Shown here piece by piece: positions 1-14,057 of a stretch of 64,000 nucleotides of DNA. The notes under the pieces are model-generated. The model made no database searches and was not told the origin of the DNA. It saw nothing but the letters and a program-made list of their open reading frames with translations. Each line of letters opens with the position of its first letter. Positions within the stretch are counted from its first letter, which is position 1. This stretch comes from Chaunax sp. Z400 (taxonomy: Eukaryota; Chordata; Actinopteri; Lophiiformes; Chaunacidae), in NCBI GenBank assembly GCA_037577475.1, contig CM075184.1, positions 34,241,594 through 34,305,593 of the forward strand. Direction: 5' to 3'. The position numbers and the translations under genes are program-made.

Positions 1-2670
1 TAGCATTCTTTGGCCCAGTTTTTGAGACACGACTCATTTGAGAGTCATCCTGAATTTCTGCTTCGTCAGCAATCATGCAGCTCAGCTCAGGCTCAAACAG
101 CTGCAGGTGATCATGTTTTGATCGTGATTTTTTGGTCGGCCGTCGTCAGGCTGTCACACAGTTTCAGCAGAGCCACGATTCCATGATTATTAATGTAACG
201 TAATATATCAACAGGAAGTGGAAGTTCCTACATTGGCTGCACTCCTTCAAATCATTACTATACGGCTGTTAAGCTTCAGTTAAAAGGATGTTTGGTTGTC
301 TATAAATGTAACAGCCTCCTCACTCATGGCTAAAATGATAAACCAGCACAAACATTACAATTACAACAAAAACCACCATGTTCTGAACAAACAATACAAA
401 CACAGTAAATAACATGTGAACAACCTGTTTTCTTTGTTTGTGCTTCAGAACCAGCCGGTAAAGATTTATTGTTTTCTTAGACATTGGCTTGTTTGGGTCA
501 ACATGTGACAAAGTTTGTTTATGTGAAGTCGAGGATCATCTATTTTACAGTTCTTATATTTAAAATGACTTTATCAGAAGGGCCCCTCAACAAAGCTCCG
601 CCCCCTCTGTGCAGAGAGTCTAGCTCCGCCCCTGCCAGGTCTGTTGGTTTCTTTATTTTAGCTGGGATTATTTAAAAAAAAATACTAGATTTTCATGAAA
701 CTTGGAGGAAGGGTTGCAAACCACTATAGTGGCCCCCCTGACCTGCTCTACTCCTCCTCTGATTGGCTTGGCATGATGATGACGTATCTGTCAAACCACA
801 ATAATACAGAGGAAACTCAGAACTACACTGAACTACTACCACAAAAAATAATAAGTGTCTAAGAGAAATAATTCAGAGGGACACATGATGTAAATATGCT
901 TCTGTATTTGTATGAAATAATTTATACACTGATAGAGATTCATCACCCAGATCCTTTTTTTGTCTCCTATAAGGTATGAGAAGTGTCTGCAAATACACAC
1001 AGGTGTTATTCCATTAATATGATTATAGTAAATGATAAGATTAATGTTGTTCTTTTTTCATCGATCTAATGAAATGATAACTCGTCTCTTTTAGGAATGC
1101 ACTTTTAGTCAGATGTTTTAAAATGACCTTAATCTTTTTTTTGAACAGAAATCTCGAAACCCAAATCAAATTTGAGCTTGAATGTTTTCTCTTTGGTCAG
1201 TTTTTTATGATGAAATGCCTGTGAAGAAAATGAAGGTTATTAATCTCATTTCTCTTTTAGCTACATTCCATATCCACACCAGCAAATGTAAAGAACAGAA
1301 GCCTAACCTTGCAGTCTCCATTGTTTATTTGACATACTGTATATGTCATCTATTAAACCTTTGTAATGAAATCGGTTTACAATATATTTATGATTACTGT
1401 ATTGTTAGGTTTGTAAAAAAAAAGGAACTTTTAGCTGTTCTGCTCTCTTCAGCCATGAAATCCCTTCGATTAGTAATACTACCAACCATAATAACTAATA
1501 TTATAATTATAAGGTAAATGTGACATTTAGCCAGCTGTTTGACTACATGAAACTTAACTCCCTCTCAGTCTCTGCATCTTGGTTGCTGCCTATAGTGTGA
1601 ATTTATAATTTGCTGAAGGCAGCAGAACATTAAATCATCTGGTGCTGTGACGATGATGAGATGGTGTTCAGAGCTGCACAGAACAGATCAGCTCATTGCC
1701 TCTAGCAGCTGCTCCTGTTCTGAGTTACCATATCTTATTCATAACCTGCTGAAACGCTCATTATCCCTTCAGCCTCATTCTCAGGCTGCCGCTCAGCTGA
1801 GAGCAGCTTCTTCTGTGGGCTGAACGTCTCAGTTCTCTGTTGTTTAGATGTGCAGTTTTAGTTTAATTTGTGTTTACAAGCTCCAAGATCAGTTTCTGGT
1901 ACCATGAGATGAGATCAAATTTGACGGTGGACTTTTTCCAATAGATTCATCAAAAACATTTCTTTCAGAAATTCCTTGGGTTTTACTCTTATAAAACAGT
2001 ATATTAATGAAGTAGGTGAATTTTATAGCCTCAAGGTGGTTATAAAGGTTTTCACCCTCACCCTGTTAGATTAACAGGATTATGCAAAAACTATACAGCA
2101 CAGCTTTCCAAGAAATTTAGTGCAAGTTTTGGGTCATTGGCCCAGAAAGAAGCCATTAAATCTGGTGTAAATCCTGATTTAGTGATCCAGGAATTATTTT
2201 CCACATGTTCTTTCATACTGCAACATTTTCCCTAATTAAACAAAAACTGCAGAACCGATGTCCACCAAACTTTGTGGAGAGGTTGGTGATGGTTCAAGTT
2301 AGACAGAAATGTGTCGGACTGACCGGCCTTGGTTAAAATATGCTCTCCTCTGAGTGTCGTTCTAGTTCTAGTTCTAACCAGTCTGAAAATGTTGAATAAT
2401 CCATGAAAATGTATTCATTTGCTTTCATTTTAGAAATCTGAAGTCCTGACTGTTCAGAATCAAACAGCCCAATCAGAACTGATTAGTATCTCAGCTTTCA
2501 ACAAATGTGTTGAATGTTAAAATTCAAGTTTACTTTTGGTAGAATTTTCTTTCTGCTTTGTTCGAGGTGTCAGAGAAACACCTGGAAACGTCAAAATCAG
2601 AAAGAAATTTCATTAGATATTTAAAAAAACCTTCAGCAGAATGGCACCGTGTGTTTGAGGCGTTGCCCAT
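1..2670. other. Intergenic stretch with no supported gene
   Basis: No open frame here carries recognisable protein character or paired splice sites. The longest one (111 codons near 1182) is AT-rich and low in information. GC-box-like motifs lie at about 596-635 next to a decayed fragment (about 690-715) of the fish repeat family that also occurs at 2055-2340. I see no promoter context that would tie them to a gene. Confidence 0.5.
2055..2340 (+). repeat. Fragment of a dispersed fish repeat (core TGTAATCCTGCTAA)
   Basis: This is a decayed copy of a family recognised by a core that reads roughly 'AGGATTACACAAAAACT ... GAACTGATTTC ... AAACTTTGTGGAG'. Related fragments occur at about 3670-3850, 9945-10060, 35540-35735, 41100-41200 and 48885-49150, in both orientations. 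The copies are too diverged to delimit exactly, and I do not know the family name. Confidence 0.5.
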
Positions 2671-2674
2671 CAGT

Positions 2675-3184
2675 GCTGGAAAGTAATGATATATTTACTC
2701 AAGTACTGTACTTAAGTACAAATTTGAGGTAAATGTACTTCATTGAGTATTTCTATTTTCTGATACTTGTGAAATACCTTCTCCACTATAGGTCAGAACT
2801 AGCTGGTTACCTCTTAGTAACATCAGCTATCAGCCTGGCTTCAGCAGGTTTCCTTTTCTTCCTGCTCTTCTTTTCCTGACACACCAAGCAAACCAACATT
2901 AGCTGTTAGTTCAGTTAAAGTTTCTCGCCGCCTGCATTAAGTACAGAAAAAGACCGAATGTCATTTTCAGGATGTTACTAAAGCAAAAAGAAATAAAAAG
3001 TTAGTTTTTGTTTTTAAAAAAAAGTAATGGTGAGGATTTTAGTTCAAAATAAAATTTGCTTATCACTACTTATCATATATTAGGATGAACATGAAGACCT
3101 ACACCACCAAACTGTATATCAAATAGTTAAAAATAGCTCCACCAGTAAAGTGCTGCTGACACACTGATGCATCACAATTATTAT

Positions 3185-3226
<42 letters not shown>

Positions 3227-3330
3227 GTATATACATTCTTCTCTTAAAGTATTACTTTGTTCTTTCATTACTTTTAGTATATTTTACTAATGATTATTGT
3301 GTACTTTTATTTAAAAACTTTTAAATTCAA
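2675..3330 (+). repeat. Interspersed 'TTTACTCAAGTACTGTACTTAAGTAC' type fish repeat
   Basis: The left edge reads GTGCTGGAAAGTAATGATA, then a run rich in AAGTACTGTACTTAAGTACA, typical of a very common teleost DNA repeat. An inverted relative lies at about 41220-41680, ending in AAATGTACTCAGTACATTCC. The interior contains an (AT)n microsatellite at 3187-3235. It has no coding capacity. Confidence 0.6.
3187..3235. repeat. (AT)n microsatellite
   Basis: A nearly pure alternating TA tract lies inside the interspersed repeat. Confidence 0.95.
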
Positions 3331-3669
3331 TAATTTTACTGTTGTTATTTAATCTTTTTTATATTCATTTTAGTTAAAGTTCTGAACACGTCTCTCACCA
3401 CTGCTGATCATGAGCTGCAACATTTCCATCTGGCCAAGATCCTTGTGGACAGAAATTCCCCCAAACCCAAACCCAAACCTCCAGGATCCAACAGAATGAC
3501 TGGTTAATTCCTGTCATTAAGATGGTGATTAGTGAAATGCCCCCAGTAGAGTTCACACCTCACCAAGGCTTAACAATTACACACAATGTTCGAAAAACTG
3601 TAAAAAGAAATAAAATCCTGAATCCACACACTTCAGATATTCCAACCCTTCCACCAGTTTGTCAAAACC

Positions 3670-3850
3670 CGTCAGCTAGTTTGTACGTAATTTGATCCTG
3701 ATTTGTCCCTTCATCCAGATCCATTCCAAACTTTTATTGGTTCTTCCCATAAGCCCAACCCTTCTAGGCTTCTTCCAAGTTTCATGAAAAATACATCAAG
3801 TTGTTTTTGTGTAATCCTGCTAAGAGACAAACAAACAAACTGATAACAGT
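3670..3850 (-). repeat. Dispersed fish repeat copy, reverse orientation
   Basis: The text runs through AAGTTTCATGAAAAATAC and TTGTGTAATCCTGCTAAGAG followed by an ACAAACAAAC tail. It matches, in the same orientation, the copy at 35540-35735 and is inverted relative to those at 9945 and 48885. Confidence 0.55.
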
Positions 3851-4178
3851 TAAAACCTCATTTGTGGTAAATATATCAAAATGTATTTTTTATTCAGAGA
3901 AACGAAGGAGAGAGGATAAAAGAAGGAGAGGATAAAGTGTCACAGTCATTGGCAAGAATTGATTATTTCTCATGTCAGGAAATGTTATAAACACTGTGAC
4001 AATCCCCTCACAATAATATGCAACATGCCTGCATAAAAACTGATCACTGATCCACTGTTATGATATCATCTTACTAGTCCCCCTGGGAGAGTCACATGAC
4101 CCCAGTTAGGGTGGGGTGGGGAGGGTCAAAACATTTCAATGAAAACCACATGGAGGGAGGAGAGAGCTGCGACTAAAC

Positions 4179-4185
4179 AGGGGGG

Positions 4186-4224
<39 letters not shown>
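4179..4224. repeat. Poly-G then (GA)n microsatellite upstream of lsp1 exon 1
   Basis: A G run of about nine bases passes directly into an (AG)n tract of about 36 bases. It lies about 140 bp upstream of the lsp1 start codon and so may fall in the 5' UTR or core promoter. Purine-strand tracts of this kind vary in length, but any effect on expression is inference. Confidence 0.9.
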
Positions 4225-4226
<2 letters not shown>

Positions 4227-4363
4227 AACATGAGCCACAGATGAAGGAGAACTGGAGAGCGGCTGTAAGAAAGAGCTAATCCTCCAGATCCAAGATCTGA
4301 TCCAGGACCAGAGGCTAACACAACCTCCAGAGTCAGGACCTCCAGACCTGGAGCTGCTCCATC

Positions 4364-4422
4364 ATGTCAGAGTCCATCAGAAGGAAAAGCTCCAGCAGAC
4401 AGCTCCTGCAGAACCTCATCAG
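4364..4422 (+). CDS. lsp1: lsp1 first coding exon
   Basis: The start codon sits in CATCATGTC and the exon ends at CATCAG|GTGAGA in phase 2. It encodes MSESIRRKSSSRQLLQNLI plus a split Arg, a basic serine-rich N-terminus. The next exon restores the Arg and continues VTAQRSQEDAEEVE. I see no convincing TATA box; transcription probably starts near the GA tract at about 4180-4230. The following intron of 5.9 kb is full of repeats. Confidence 0.75.
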
Positions 4423-6922
4423 GTGAGAGAAACTGTTTGTAACACATGATGATTGGTTAGTTTCTACTTTGCAAAATACAAAAGGTGTGTTGTTAAAAAA
4501 TTCATAAGCTGTGATGTGATGTTAATGCAGTCATAAAAATCATAAGACATTTGTGAAGTAGTGCTGGGGGGGAATTTCATTTAGAGCTTAAGCATAGTTG
4601 TATTTTCCATCCATCCATCCATCCATCCACGTTCTTTGTATCGACTTTGCAGGATGCTGTTTATTGAGTCGAGTTGTATCTGCAGTGGAAAATTATTTAT
4701 GACAGTCAATAAATGTAACTTATCGCTTGGTAAAGAATGCAGGACGTTACCATGGTAACGTTGCATGACTTGATTTTATTTCTGTTCTTCACGGCTGACT
4801 AAAGTCTCCTAACTGCCCCTCATTGCATGAAGCACTTTTCTCTGACTGCAGCAGCATCCTGGTACTTTTCTCTCACACTGGAAGAGACTTCATGCAAACA
4901 AACAGACAAACAAGGTTTTCCTCATTTTAATCAGCGGAGACAAGAGAATGAAGCAAAGATAATTGTTTATTGTAGTGGATAATATGTGGTTATTAGTCTT
5001 TGGTGATCGAAGAGCATCTGCCCTGAGCAGCAGAGAGATAAATCCTCCATTGGAGTCCAGGCACTGGTGGTGGTGGCGGCTGATGACTCTACTGAGACTG
5101 ATGAAATGATGATAGTGAATCTATGAGGACTGGCTGGTGATGGAGAGGAGGAGGATGTGCACAGCCCCAGTATGAATAAACTAGAGGTACAGAGAGAATA
5201 TTTAAAAAGTCAGCCGCAAGATGATAGGCTAACGATGAAGGTGTGTCACTGTCAAGTTTTTAAAAACATACAGTAGGTACTATATAAATTCATAGAATTA
5301 TTAAAAGAACCGTTCATTTTCCACTCAGTCATTGTTGATGGAAAGTCAGGTGAAGTTTTTCACATAACATTTGTGGAGCTTCACAGGAAAACAGTGTTGC
5401 ATCCTCCTCCTAAACACCAGAAGAAGATGGAAACGTGTAAAAAAAACAACAACAGAAAACAAACATTCAGGAGACTTCATACATCCTGTTCTGAGTAATC
5501 CAAGTCTCAGAAGCCCTGAGACCCCAAATGGATTTGAAAAGATGTTATTTAAACTCTTTTCGAACTGAAATATTTACTGCAGCCTCTAAGATGAGAGTTC
5601 TAGTGCAAAAACAAATATGTGGAGTCTTTTTTTCTCTGCTGTTGTTTTTCTAACATGGATAGAATTGCAGTCTGCATGTATACATGTGCCGCTAGACAAG
5701 ATCAATAAGAACCTGCTGTCTCTGCATAGCAAAAGAAAACAACAGCAGAGAGAAACAGACTCAACATACTGTACAGTCATGATGGAGCTGTGAGGGTCTG
5801 AGAGCTAAAGACCTCCGGACCAAAGGACTGATGTCTCTCATTAGTATGCAGATATGCAAATAAGACTATAAACCCCTCCCTCCACCCCCGTCCCAAAACA
5901 AAAACAAAACCTGTGACACTGAAAAATGCACTAGTGCCTTTTTCAAGTACAGATGTTTCAGTGTCTTTCTTTTGCTTTCACTGCCACGTTTTCCTGTATA
6001 ATTTCACTGTTGCTGCTCCGGCCTCATGCAGTCAGGTTGAGACCATATTTAACGCCTGTGGTCGGCACCTGTTGCCAGAGGTGATGAGCCGACTGCAGAC
6101 AATAGCCCTGAGTTTAGGACCTGCTAAATTACAGTCAGCTGCTCCCGTCAGCAGGGTATGACTCATGAATGCTTGCAAAATAGACTAATAACATTTGTTT
6201 TCCACAAAATTAGTTACTCTTCCTCAAGCCATGTGTTTTCCAGACCTCAACTCACACCTTGAATGAAACAAGCTGCTGTTCATTCACAATGACAAACCAG
6301 ATTAATGTAACAGGATGGTGGTTTTTCCCTTTCGAAAGACGCTGCCAATGGTAGAAACACCTGACTCAGAAAAAAATGACATTTCCCGTTGTGACACCAG
6401 TGTGATAAGCAATTAAGAAGCCTCACTCAAATGGTGCAATTTCATCATGCCAAAAAACTGATGAAGGAATGAGTCTTATTAGCCAACCAAAGGCTTTTTT
6501 GCTTCCTGTAATAGTCATAAGTCTCTGTCATGGAATCAATATCTCTCTTTTAAAGTTATCTTTCTCTATCATCACAATTAGTCTCAATTCACTGACATTA
6601 TTTGTATTATTTAGTTCTGTTTGTTCCCTGCTACAGTTCTCATAGTTCTCTGTTAGCCCGGTTTGACTGGCTGAATCAGTCTGTATGGATTTATCTCCTT
6701 TAGCAGGAAAAGGAGCCTAATTTCTTGTGTTGTTTTCTACGTTCGTGTCTCTGCTCCTTATTGTCAGCGAGGGTCTCGTTTCCTCAGTGATCGCTGGAAC
6801 ATTTCTGTGTGACCTCACTGAAAATGACACCAAGCACCGAGTTCAATGGCGTCTTTTATGGCTCCGAGTTCCTTAATGGCCATGACATCATCTGGCTGAC
6901 TCCTGAACCCCCTCCTGTTCAA

Positions 6923-6987
<65 letters not shown>

Positions 6988-9900
6988 GAAAATGCCATTC
7001 CCGAGGCCGACATTGCCTCATTGTGTGGAAGGTGGAAAAAATGATTTGTATCAGATGGATTTCCTCCATAGTTTGCTTGTTTCATCGTTCTGCTTCTGAA
7101 ATGTCCCAGCAGACCCTGAAGGTAGCAGAAGGTACAGACGGTTGTAGTGATTGTTTGTTGTCATGATGGTTGAAGGCAGGTTTGCGTCCAGAATCAAGGC
7201 AATAAATTCATGTACAACTGATCTCTGTTTAAAGATAAGTAAAGACTGTTGCATCCATATTGTCTCAATCTTCACCCTGTTTTAATCAGTGCCTAATCAT
7301 AACCATAACAACTGTGACAAAGCTGCATCACTAAGCGCAGATATTCTAGCAGGAAATGATGAAATTCATTATCAGGGAATATTTTATACATCCATACATT
7401 TTCTATAACCACTGATTCTTTGCAGGGTTACAGGGAGGCTGAGGCACACTGAGGTCTCCAGTTCCTCACGGGGCCGACAAACAACCTCATATTCTCATTC
7501 ACAGCTATGGACCATTCAGAATTACCAGCAGTGATGAGAACATTTAGTGAAACAGGTTAAATTAATTAGATGATGCCAAATAATTATGATTAAAACATGT
7601 TTACACATATAACTGAACATAGACCTGTATTGTATTGTCGATTGTCTCTAATTAGAGACATGGTGACTCATCATTATGAAACATCTTCTCTCCCTCTGTC
7701 AGCATATTAGAATCAATACATCTGTTTCCTGACTGAACTCTGTCTGTCTGGATCAGTCTTCAATCCGGAGTCTCGGAAAATCAACATCAGTGTTTTGGCA
7801 ACATTAATGGGTGTTTTCCCCCTCAAAAAAACTTTATCTCCAGCCACCACTGATTACTAATTCATTTAAATAGTTTATTCTTGGACTGTGAGAGAAAATG
7901 AGAACATGAGACTCCACACAGAAAGACCTCAGGTAGAGATTCAAACCCAGGACCTTATTTCTGTGAGGTGACGGTGCAAACCACAGCACCAATGTGCTGC
8001 CATAATACATTCAGTATTATGATATATTAATTAACAACTGACTTTATCAGCAGAATAAATGTTGGCCCTTTACGTTTCTGCTAACCAGATTTATTGTTTA
8101 AACTCTTCTTATTAGCAGTTTACTGCTTACTTACTTACTTCTCAGTTAGCAGTTTAATGTAATGTTTTACTGAAGGTTCCTGCAGGGTTAGCAACAAACC
8201 CATTTGGTTACGGCTGTGTGGTTACTCGGTCATGTTGCTACAAACACATACTGAAAATGTCCTAAGATCTCCTTAAAAATGTCGTTTTCAGATGGAAAAT
8301 GTTGTGACATTAAAAACATGGTTTCTTTGCCACAGAGACAAACTGTCAGTGGAGGTGATCCAGATCAGTGGATCTCTATTAGCTGTGTCTTCTAGGTTTC
8401 ATGCTACAATTATCCTCTCTTCCTCTGGAGAGTCAGTTCATACATCTGAGATACTGAGTCATTTATTTGAGAAACTTTCTCATTATGTTTAGAAAATTTT
8501 TCATTTTTCTCATTTTTTGAAATACTTTCATTGTTTTTAGACAGTTTCTCATGATTTTAAGATACAAAGTCATTTCTTTATTTGAGACCATTTCTCATTT
8601 TGTAAGAGTTTGTCATCATTTTAAGATTGTTTTTAGAAAATTTTTCATTTTTCTCATTTTTTTGAAATACTTAGTCATTGTTTTTAGACAGTTTGTCATA
8701 ATTTTGAGAAAGTTTCTCATGATTTTAAGATACAAAGTCATTTCTTTATTTGAGACTGTTCATTTTCTAAGAGTTTCTCATTTCGTAAGTTTCTCATCAT
8801 TTTAAGATTATTTTTAGAAAGTTTCTCATTTTTCTCATTTTCAAAAAAATACTAAGCCAGGGTTCTCTTTATTTTAATATACTCAGTAATTTAAGCTTGT
8901 CACTCCTTTGTGAAGATTTGTCATGATAATGACTTTTTATCATTACGTTGGTGAAATGAATGGTTTTAAATGAAGGCTGTTGTAAATTAGCTGTATATTA
9001 AAGTAAGAGAGAGGGTTGATAAAAGATATTAAATTATGAACAGAAGTTATTATCTGCAAATGTTATTTTCTTGTTCTCACAAAATCCCTCTAAGTCTAGA
9101 AGGTAAAGTAAAATAAATGTGATTTGCAGTTATTTAAACATGTAACACTGCTGACATGGTCTTTTGACAATTTCATACTCCTTCCCTTTGTTGCATTTCA
9201 GGCTGCGATGATGAGATCCAGACAATCAAACCTCATCCCCAGTTGACCCCCCCCCCTAAAACCATGATCTGACAGAGAAGCCAAAAGTCTGATCACACAT
9301 CAAATCGATTTACAGCGACTGACTCTTGCCAGTAATGGCTTCCACCACATGTCTAGTGTGTATGATCTTATGTAGGTCACTTTCCCACATAATAATAGCT
9401 GCAGCATGTTTGACTCACATGTTCATGTTGTCCTCAGCAGTCACAGCCAACACATTTGCATCAGCTTTTACATTTGAAGGAGTTATTTTGCACTTCAGAT
9501 TTTTTTGGGATGACCTCATTCAGCCAAATGTTTGATGAAATGAGGGGTTGATATGTTGAAAACATTAGTCATATTTCTGGGTGAAGGACTATTGAATGTA
9601 ACTATCCTCAGGCCAAAAGTCTGCATGTTTTATTTTATTTTTTTACGAGAACCAACAAGCTTTGTTCTATTTTTCCTCCATGATGCTTCAGTTTTGTGAT
9701 GAAATTCACAGTTTATTAATATCAAATTTCACCACTCCTTACTTAGTGCACAGATCTATGATACTCAAATCTGTAAACACAATCACTAACACACACATTT
9801 CAGAACGTATTACAGTCACAGCAAAATAAAGTGCATATCTGAAGCATCAGTTTCACCACTTATGACCCACTATAGTGTTCAGCATCTGCAGAGACACCGT

Positions 9901-11178
9901 GAGGGTCTGTATTTTCTTAATTCCACTAAGGACGTTATGTTTTCAGCATTGGCTGTTTGTTGGTTTGTTTTTTAGCAGGATTACACAAAACCTGATGAAC
10001 TGATTTCTACAAATCTCTGTGGAGGGATAGGCCTCAGGTCAGATCCACAGAAAAGCTGTAACATTAAACATTAAAGCTTCTTTGAGGAGGAAAACAGGAA
10101 AATTGAAAATGAAGATTTAAACATCTCTGTTTGAAGGATCCTCATGATTTTCAACTGCAGACATTCATCATGTAAAGTTTAATTCAGATAATAATCCTCA
10201 GACATTAACTGGCTTCTATAGGTCATTGAATGAACACACTGTGCTTTAGGAGTGTGTGACAACATGTTGTCTATCTTGGCTTCAGAGTGACGGCCCAGAG
10301 GAGCCAAGAGGATGCTGAGGAGGTGGAGAGGGAGCAAAGGAGGAGATCCAGAGAGAAGGAGAGAGGGCAGGAGAGTCCTGTCTGTCCAGAACCCCCCCAA
10401 CACAAAGACCTGGAACACAACATAGAGTAAGACAACATGTTACACCCTCACAGCTGTAAATATCTATCTGAGAGCCTCAGTCAAAGTGATACATGGAATA
10501 TAGATACTGATCAAATAGATTATCAATATAGTTTGTTGTTGCTTTCATGCTGGACAGAGGAATTGGAACTAAAGACATCGATATCACAAAGAAATGTTTT
10601 AATTTCAGGTTTAAGTTTAGGTTTTAAGTCTACAGTTTAGAAATAGATGAGAATAATTTATTTAAGATCCAGATCTGGTTAATGAGACATCTGGTATTGT
10701 CTGGTCTTGGTGGAGGTATGTGTTCTACTGAGAACCTTCTATCTGGTTTAAGTGGGTCTTTCTGATGCCTCTACTGGTTTTCCTGGCAGCCTTAAGACTC
10801 CAGGAAGTAACTGCTCCCTATCAGGAAATAGTCTGCCTCATAACACCTTGTAAACCACACCGTGTAATTTAGTTTTACAGATGAAACAAACAAGATACGA
10901 CGTGTTAACTAGTGAGATTTAAACATTTATCCTCTGCTTCCTGTCTTTATCCTGAGCTCCACTAACTCACTGTCAGCTCATACTATTTACCTCATAGATT
11001 TGAGGCTGGTATAAATCTTCTTATATAACTAAAACAAAAAAAGGTTTCCAAAAAGTCAAACTATTGGTTTAAAGATTAAGTCTTTTAGGGGCTTAATCTC
11101 TGTATCTGTCATCGGCTCATTGTACTGGATGTTTGCAGCTGTGTCTTCATTACCTGTAGTGCTGATTACAGGGGAAAG

Positions 11179-11257
<79 letters not shown>

Positions 11258-14026
11258 ATGTGTGTGTGAGTGTGTGTGTGTGTGATCAGACTAGTTAGAG
11301 AGCAGTGATGCTGCAGGTGGATGTGCTGAGAAGGCTGCTGCACCATCAGTTTCTGTTTGATCACCTGAGCTGCTGAGCAGACGTTATTCACGTTATTCAC
11401 AGACCCATGAAGAGAAATGAACTTCAATCATCAAACACTCTTCAGTGGTTCTGTCCTGAGTTTTGTGGTTTTGTGGATGTAACAGGAACAGTTCACCCCC
11501 CCTCCAAAAAAGAACATTCAGGCAAGGCAAGTTTATTTATATAAATAGAACAATTCAGAGAAAGACAATTCAAAGAGCTTAATAGAGGCACAGATTGATT
11601 TAAAAGACATTAAAAACATTAAAAGTAAATAATGCATTTAGAGGATGAAAGACCTTTAAAAAACAAGACATTAAATACAGCAAAATTACAGAGAGATGAG
11701 CATAATAAATAGAATAATAACTAATAAATAAAATGAGATAAAAAGCATTTAGAGTTTATGGGAATGCTGCAGTAAACTAAGTGTTTTATGACCTGAGTTC
11801 GGTGAGCTGACAGTTTGAGCAGAACTCAGGTTCTCATGTATTTTGTTCCACAGTTGAGGTGCGTAGAAACTAAACACTGCTTGGTTCTGATGGGAACACC
11901 AAGTAAACTAAGGATCTGAGGGGTCTGGATGCAGTTTTGATTTATAGAGTAAATTCAATCCATTCTCTAAACCACTAACTCAACTGTATCATATCTGCAT
12001 TTCTTCCAAATCAAACTTCCAGCCCACAGCCTGACTTCAGCCTTATCAATAAGAGAGGTGACCAAAAGGTGACGGTTCTCCCTCTGGTCCTCAGGTTGGA
12101 TCAGGATCTGACGCCCAGCTGCTCTTTGGTTCTGGAGGAGGATGAAGGCTTCAGCGACTGGAGTCACAGGCTGGAGAATCGTAATGAGCAGGACGTTCCA
12201 GATGACTGCAGGGCCAGCGAGCAGAGACATTCAACACCACAGTGGAAACAGGAGCCTGGAGAGGACAAACAACGGAAGGATGAAGAGGAAAAACAACGGG
12301 AGGATGAAGAGGACAAACAACGGGAGGATGAAGAGGAAAAACAACGGGAGGATGAAGAGGAAAAACAACGGGAGGATGAAGAGGACAAACAACGGGAGGA
12401 TGAAGAGGAAAAACAACGGGAGCCTGGAGAGGACAAACAACGGGAGCCTGGAGAGGACAAACAACGGGAGGATAAAGAGGAGGAGAGATGTGAGCCAGAA
12501 CGAAGCAGCTGGTCCCTGGAAGGTTTACCATCACCTCTAGAGGAGGTATGACATCAGTACAGTCGGGTTTTCAGGTGGAGCTGCTGTTTAGGAAAAATAA
12601 AACATGAGTCTTTATTGTTCTGGACACTGTAAAAAAGAAGAAATCTTAATCTTTTGCAAATTAACTCAATTATTACAGTAATTTTCTGTTTGTTTTATTT
12701 CATTAAAACAAATTACAGACATTGTCTGTAAATTAATAATAAGTAAAGTATAATAAGTAAATTAATAAGCCGATTTTCTTCTTTCTTAAATTACATACAA
12801 ATACGTTTTTTGTAAAAGCACCAATAATTAACTCCAATTAAATACACAGCTTGTTATATAAGGATATATGTCCATGCTAAAAATTTAAAAGTTAAATCTT
12901 ATTAGTTTTATTTTAATGTGTACTTTTACAGTCTAATTCTGAATGCAAATTTTAAATTAATTTTTTTTATTACATCAAACATAATGCATATACAATGAGA
13001 AAGAACTGCAAAGCCGCAGAAGCTCCTCATGCACATAACAGGCCAGCAGTGCAGCGTAGAGGTAACTGTAGTTTTACAGTGTCCTAACAATAATTTAAAA
13101 TCTGTAAAATAACAGTTTTTCTCTGCCAAACCTTTACTGAAAATTTCTGTAAATGTATTATTTTTGCATTTAATTGGAATTAGGATACTTTACTTTCATT
13201 TTACGTTTTTTTAGTTGTTTTTTTTTAACAGTGTGATGTTCAGCCCACTCTCACCTTGTTGGTGTTAAAACACTACTTAATTCATATTTTTGCAAATTTG
13301 TCTTTCCCAGTTGGTTTCTTGGTGACATTCAAAGACTTTAGGGATAAATAAAGAAGGAAATAAATGCATTTTAAATACGTAACATTTTACAATGGATGAA
13401 TTTTTGAACCAGAGTTTTTTTTTACAGTATGATAGAAGAACGTATTAATACATAAATATTCTAAACACTTACTATATATTATCATGGAGTAACATGTAAC
13501 CTGCTTTGCTTTTGATTCATTTTAGATGTGCAGAAAAACAGAGGAAGTCATGACGCCGTATAGCTCAACAGTCTTTGTGCCGCAGGACTCCAGGCTGCAG
13601 CACTGCTTGGTTCAACCAGCAGGCAGGACGTCCTACTCGGCTGCACAGACCCTGAAGCCATCGTGTGTTCTCCACTTATTGTCTCCTCTCATGTTTTAAT
13701 AACCTTAATTGTTTCCTCTTTTTTCTGTGGGTGTCTTTGTATCCAGTGATGTTAAAATATGCTAATTTCTCCAATCAATAATGTTCCTACTTTATTAACC
13801 AGTTATATCATCTCCTCCACAGGGGAGGGTCCTGCAGGGTGGATGGGCAGGTGGAGCAGGAGGAGCATAAGGTAGAGGAGGAGGTGCAGACTGCTCTGCA
13901 GACAGAGTGGAGGTCAGCAGAAACCCAACACAGCCACAGAGAGGAAGATGATCAGGTGGAAGAAGAGTTGAGTTTTACACATGAAGTGAAGGAAATCCTC
14001 CACCTCAGGGGGGAAGAGAGACACAT

Positions 14027-14057
<31 letters not shown>

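Noticed and set aside
596..635. CpG/GC-box promoter
   Set aside because: Two CCGCCCC motifs occur, but there is no downstream exon or start codon in a supported frame.
1182..1517. 111-codon frame upstream of lsp1
   Set aside because: AT-rich, unrelated to any family I recognise, with no promoter or splice context.
6809..7099. Frames with poly His-Thr or Cys-Val
   Set aside because: Translations of the CA microsatellite. The same holds for frames at 11056-11427 and 35859-36170.
12151..12534. Antisense and alternate-frame ORFs over lsp1 exon 3
   Set aside because: Shadows of the 24-bp coding repeat. The true frame has the conserved EEDEGFSDW block and valid splice sites.
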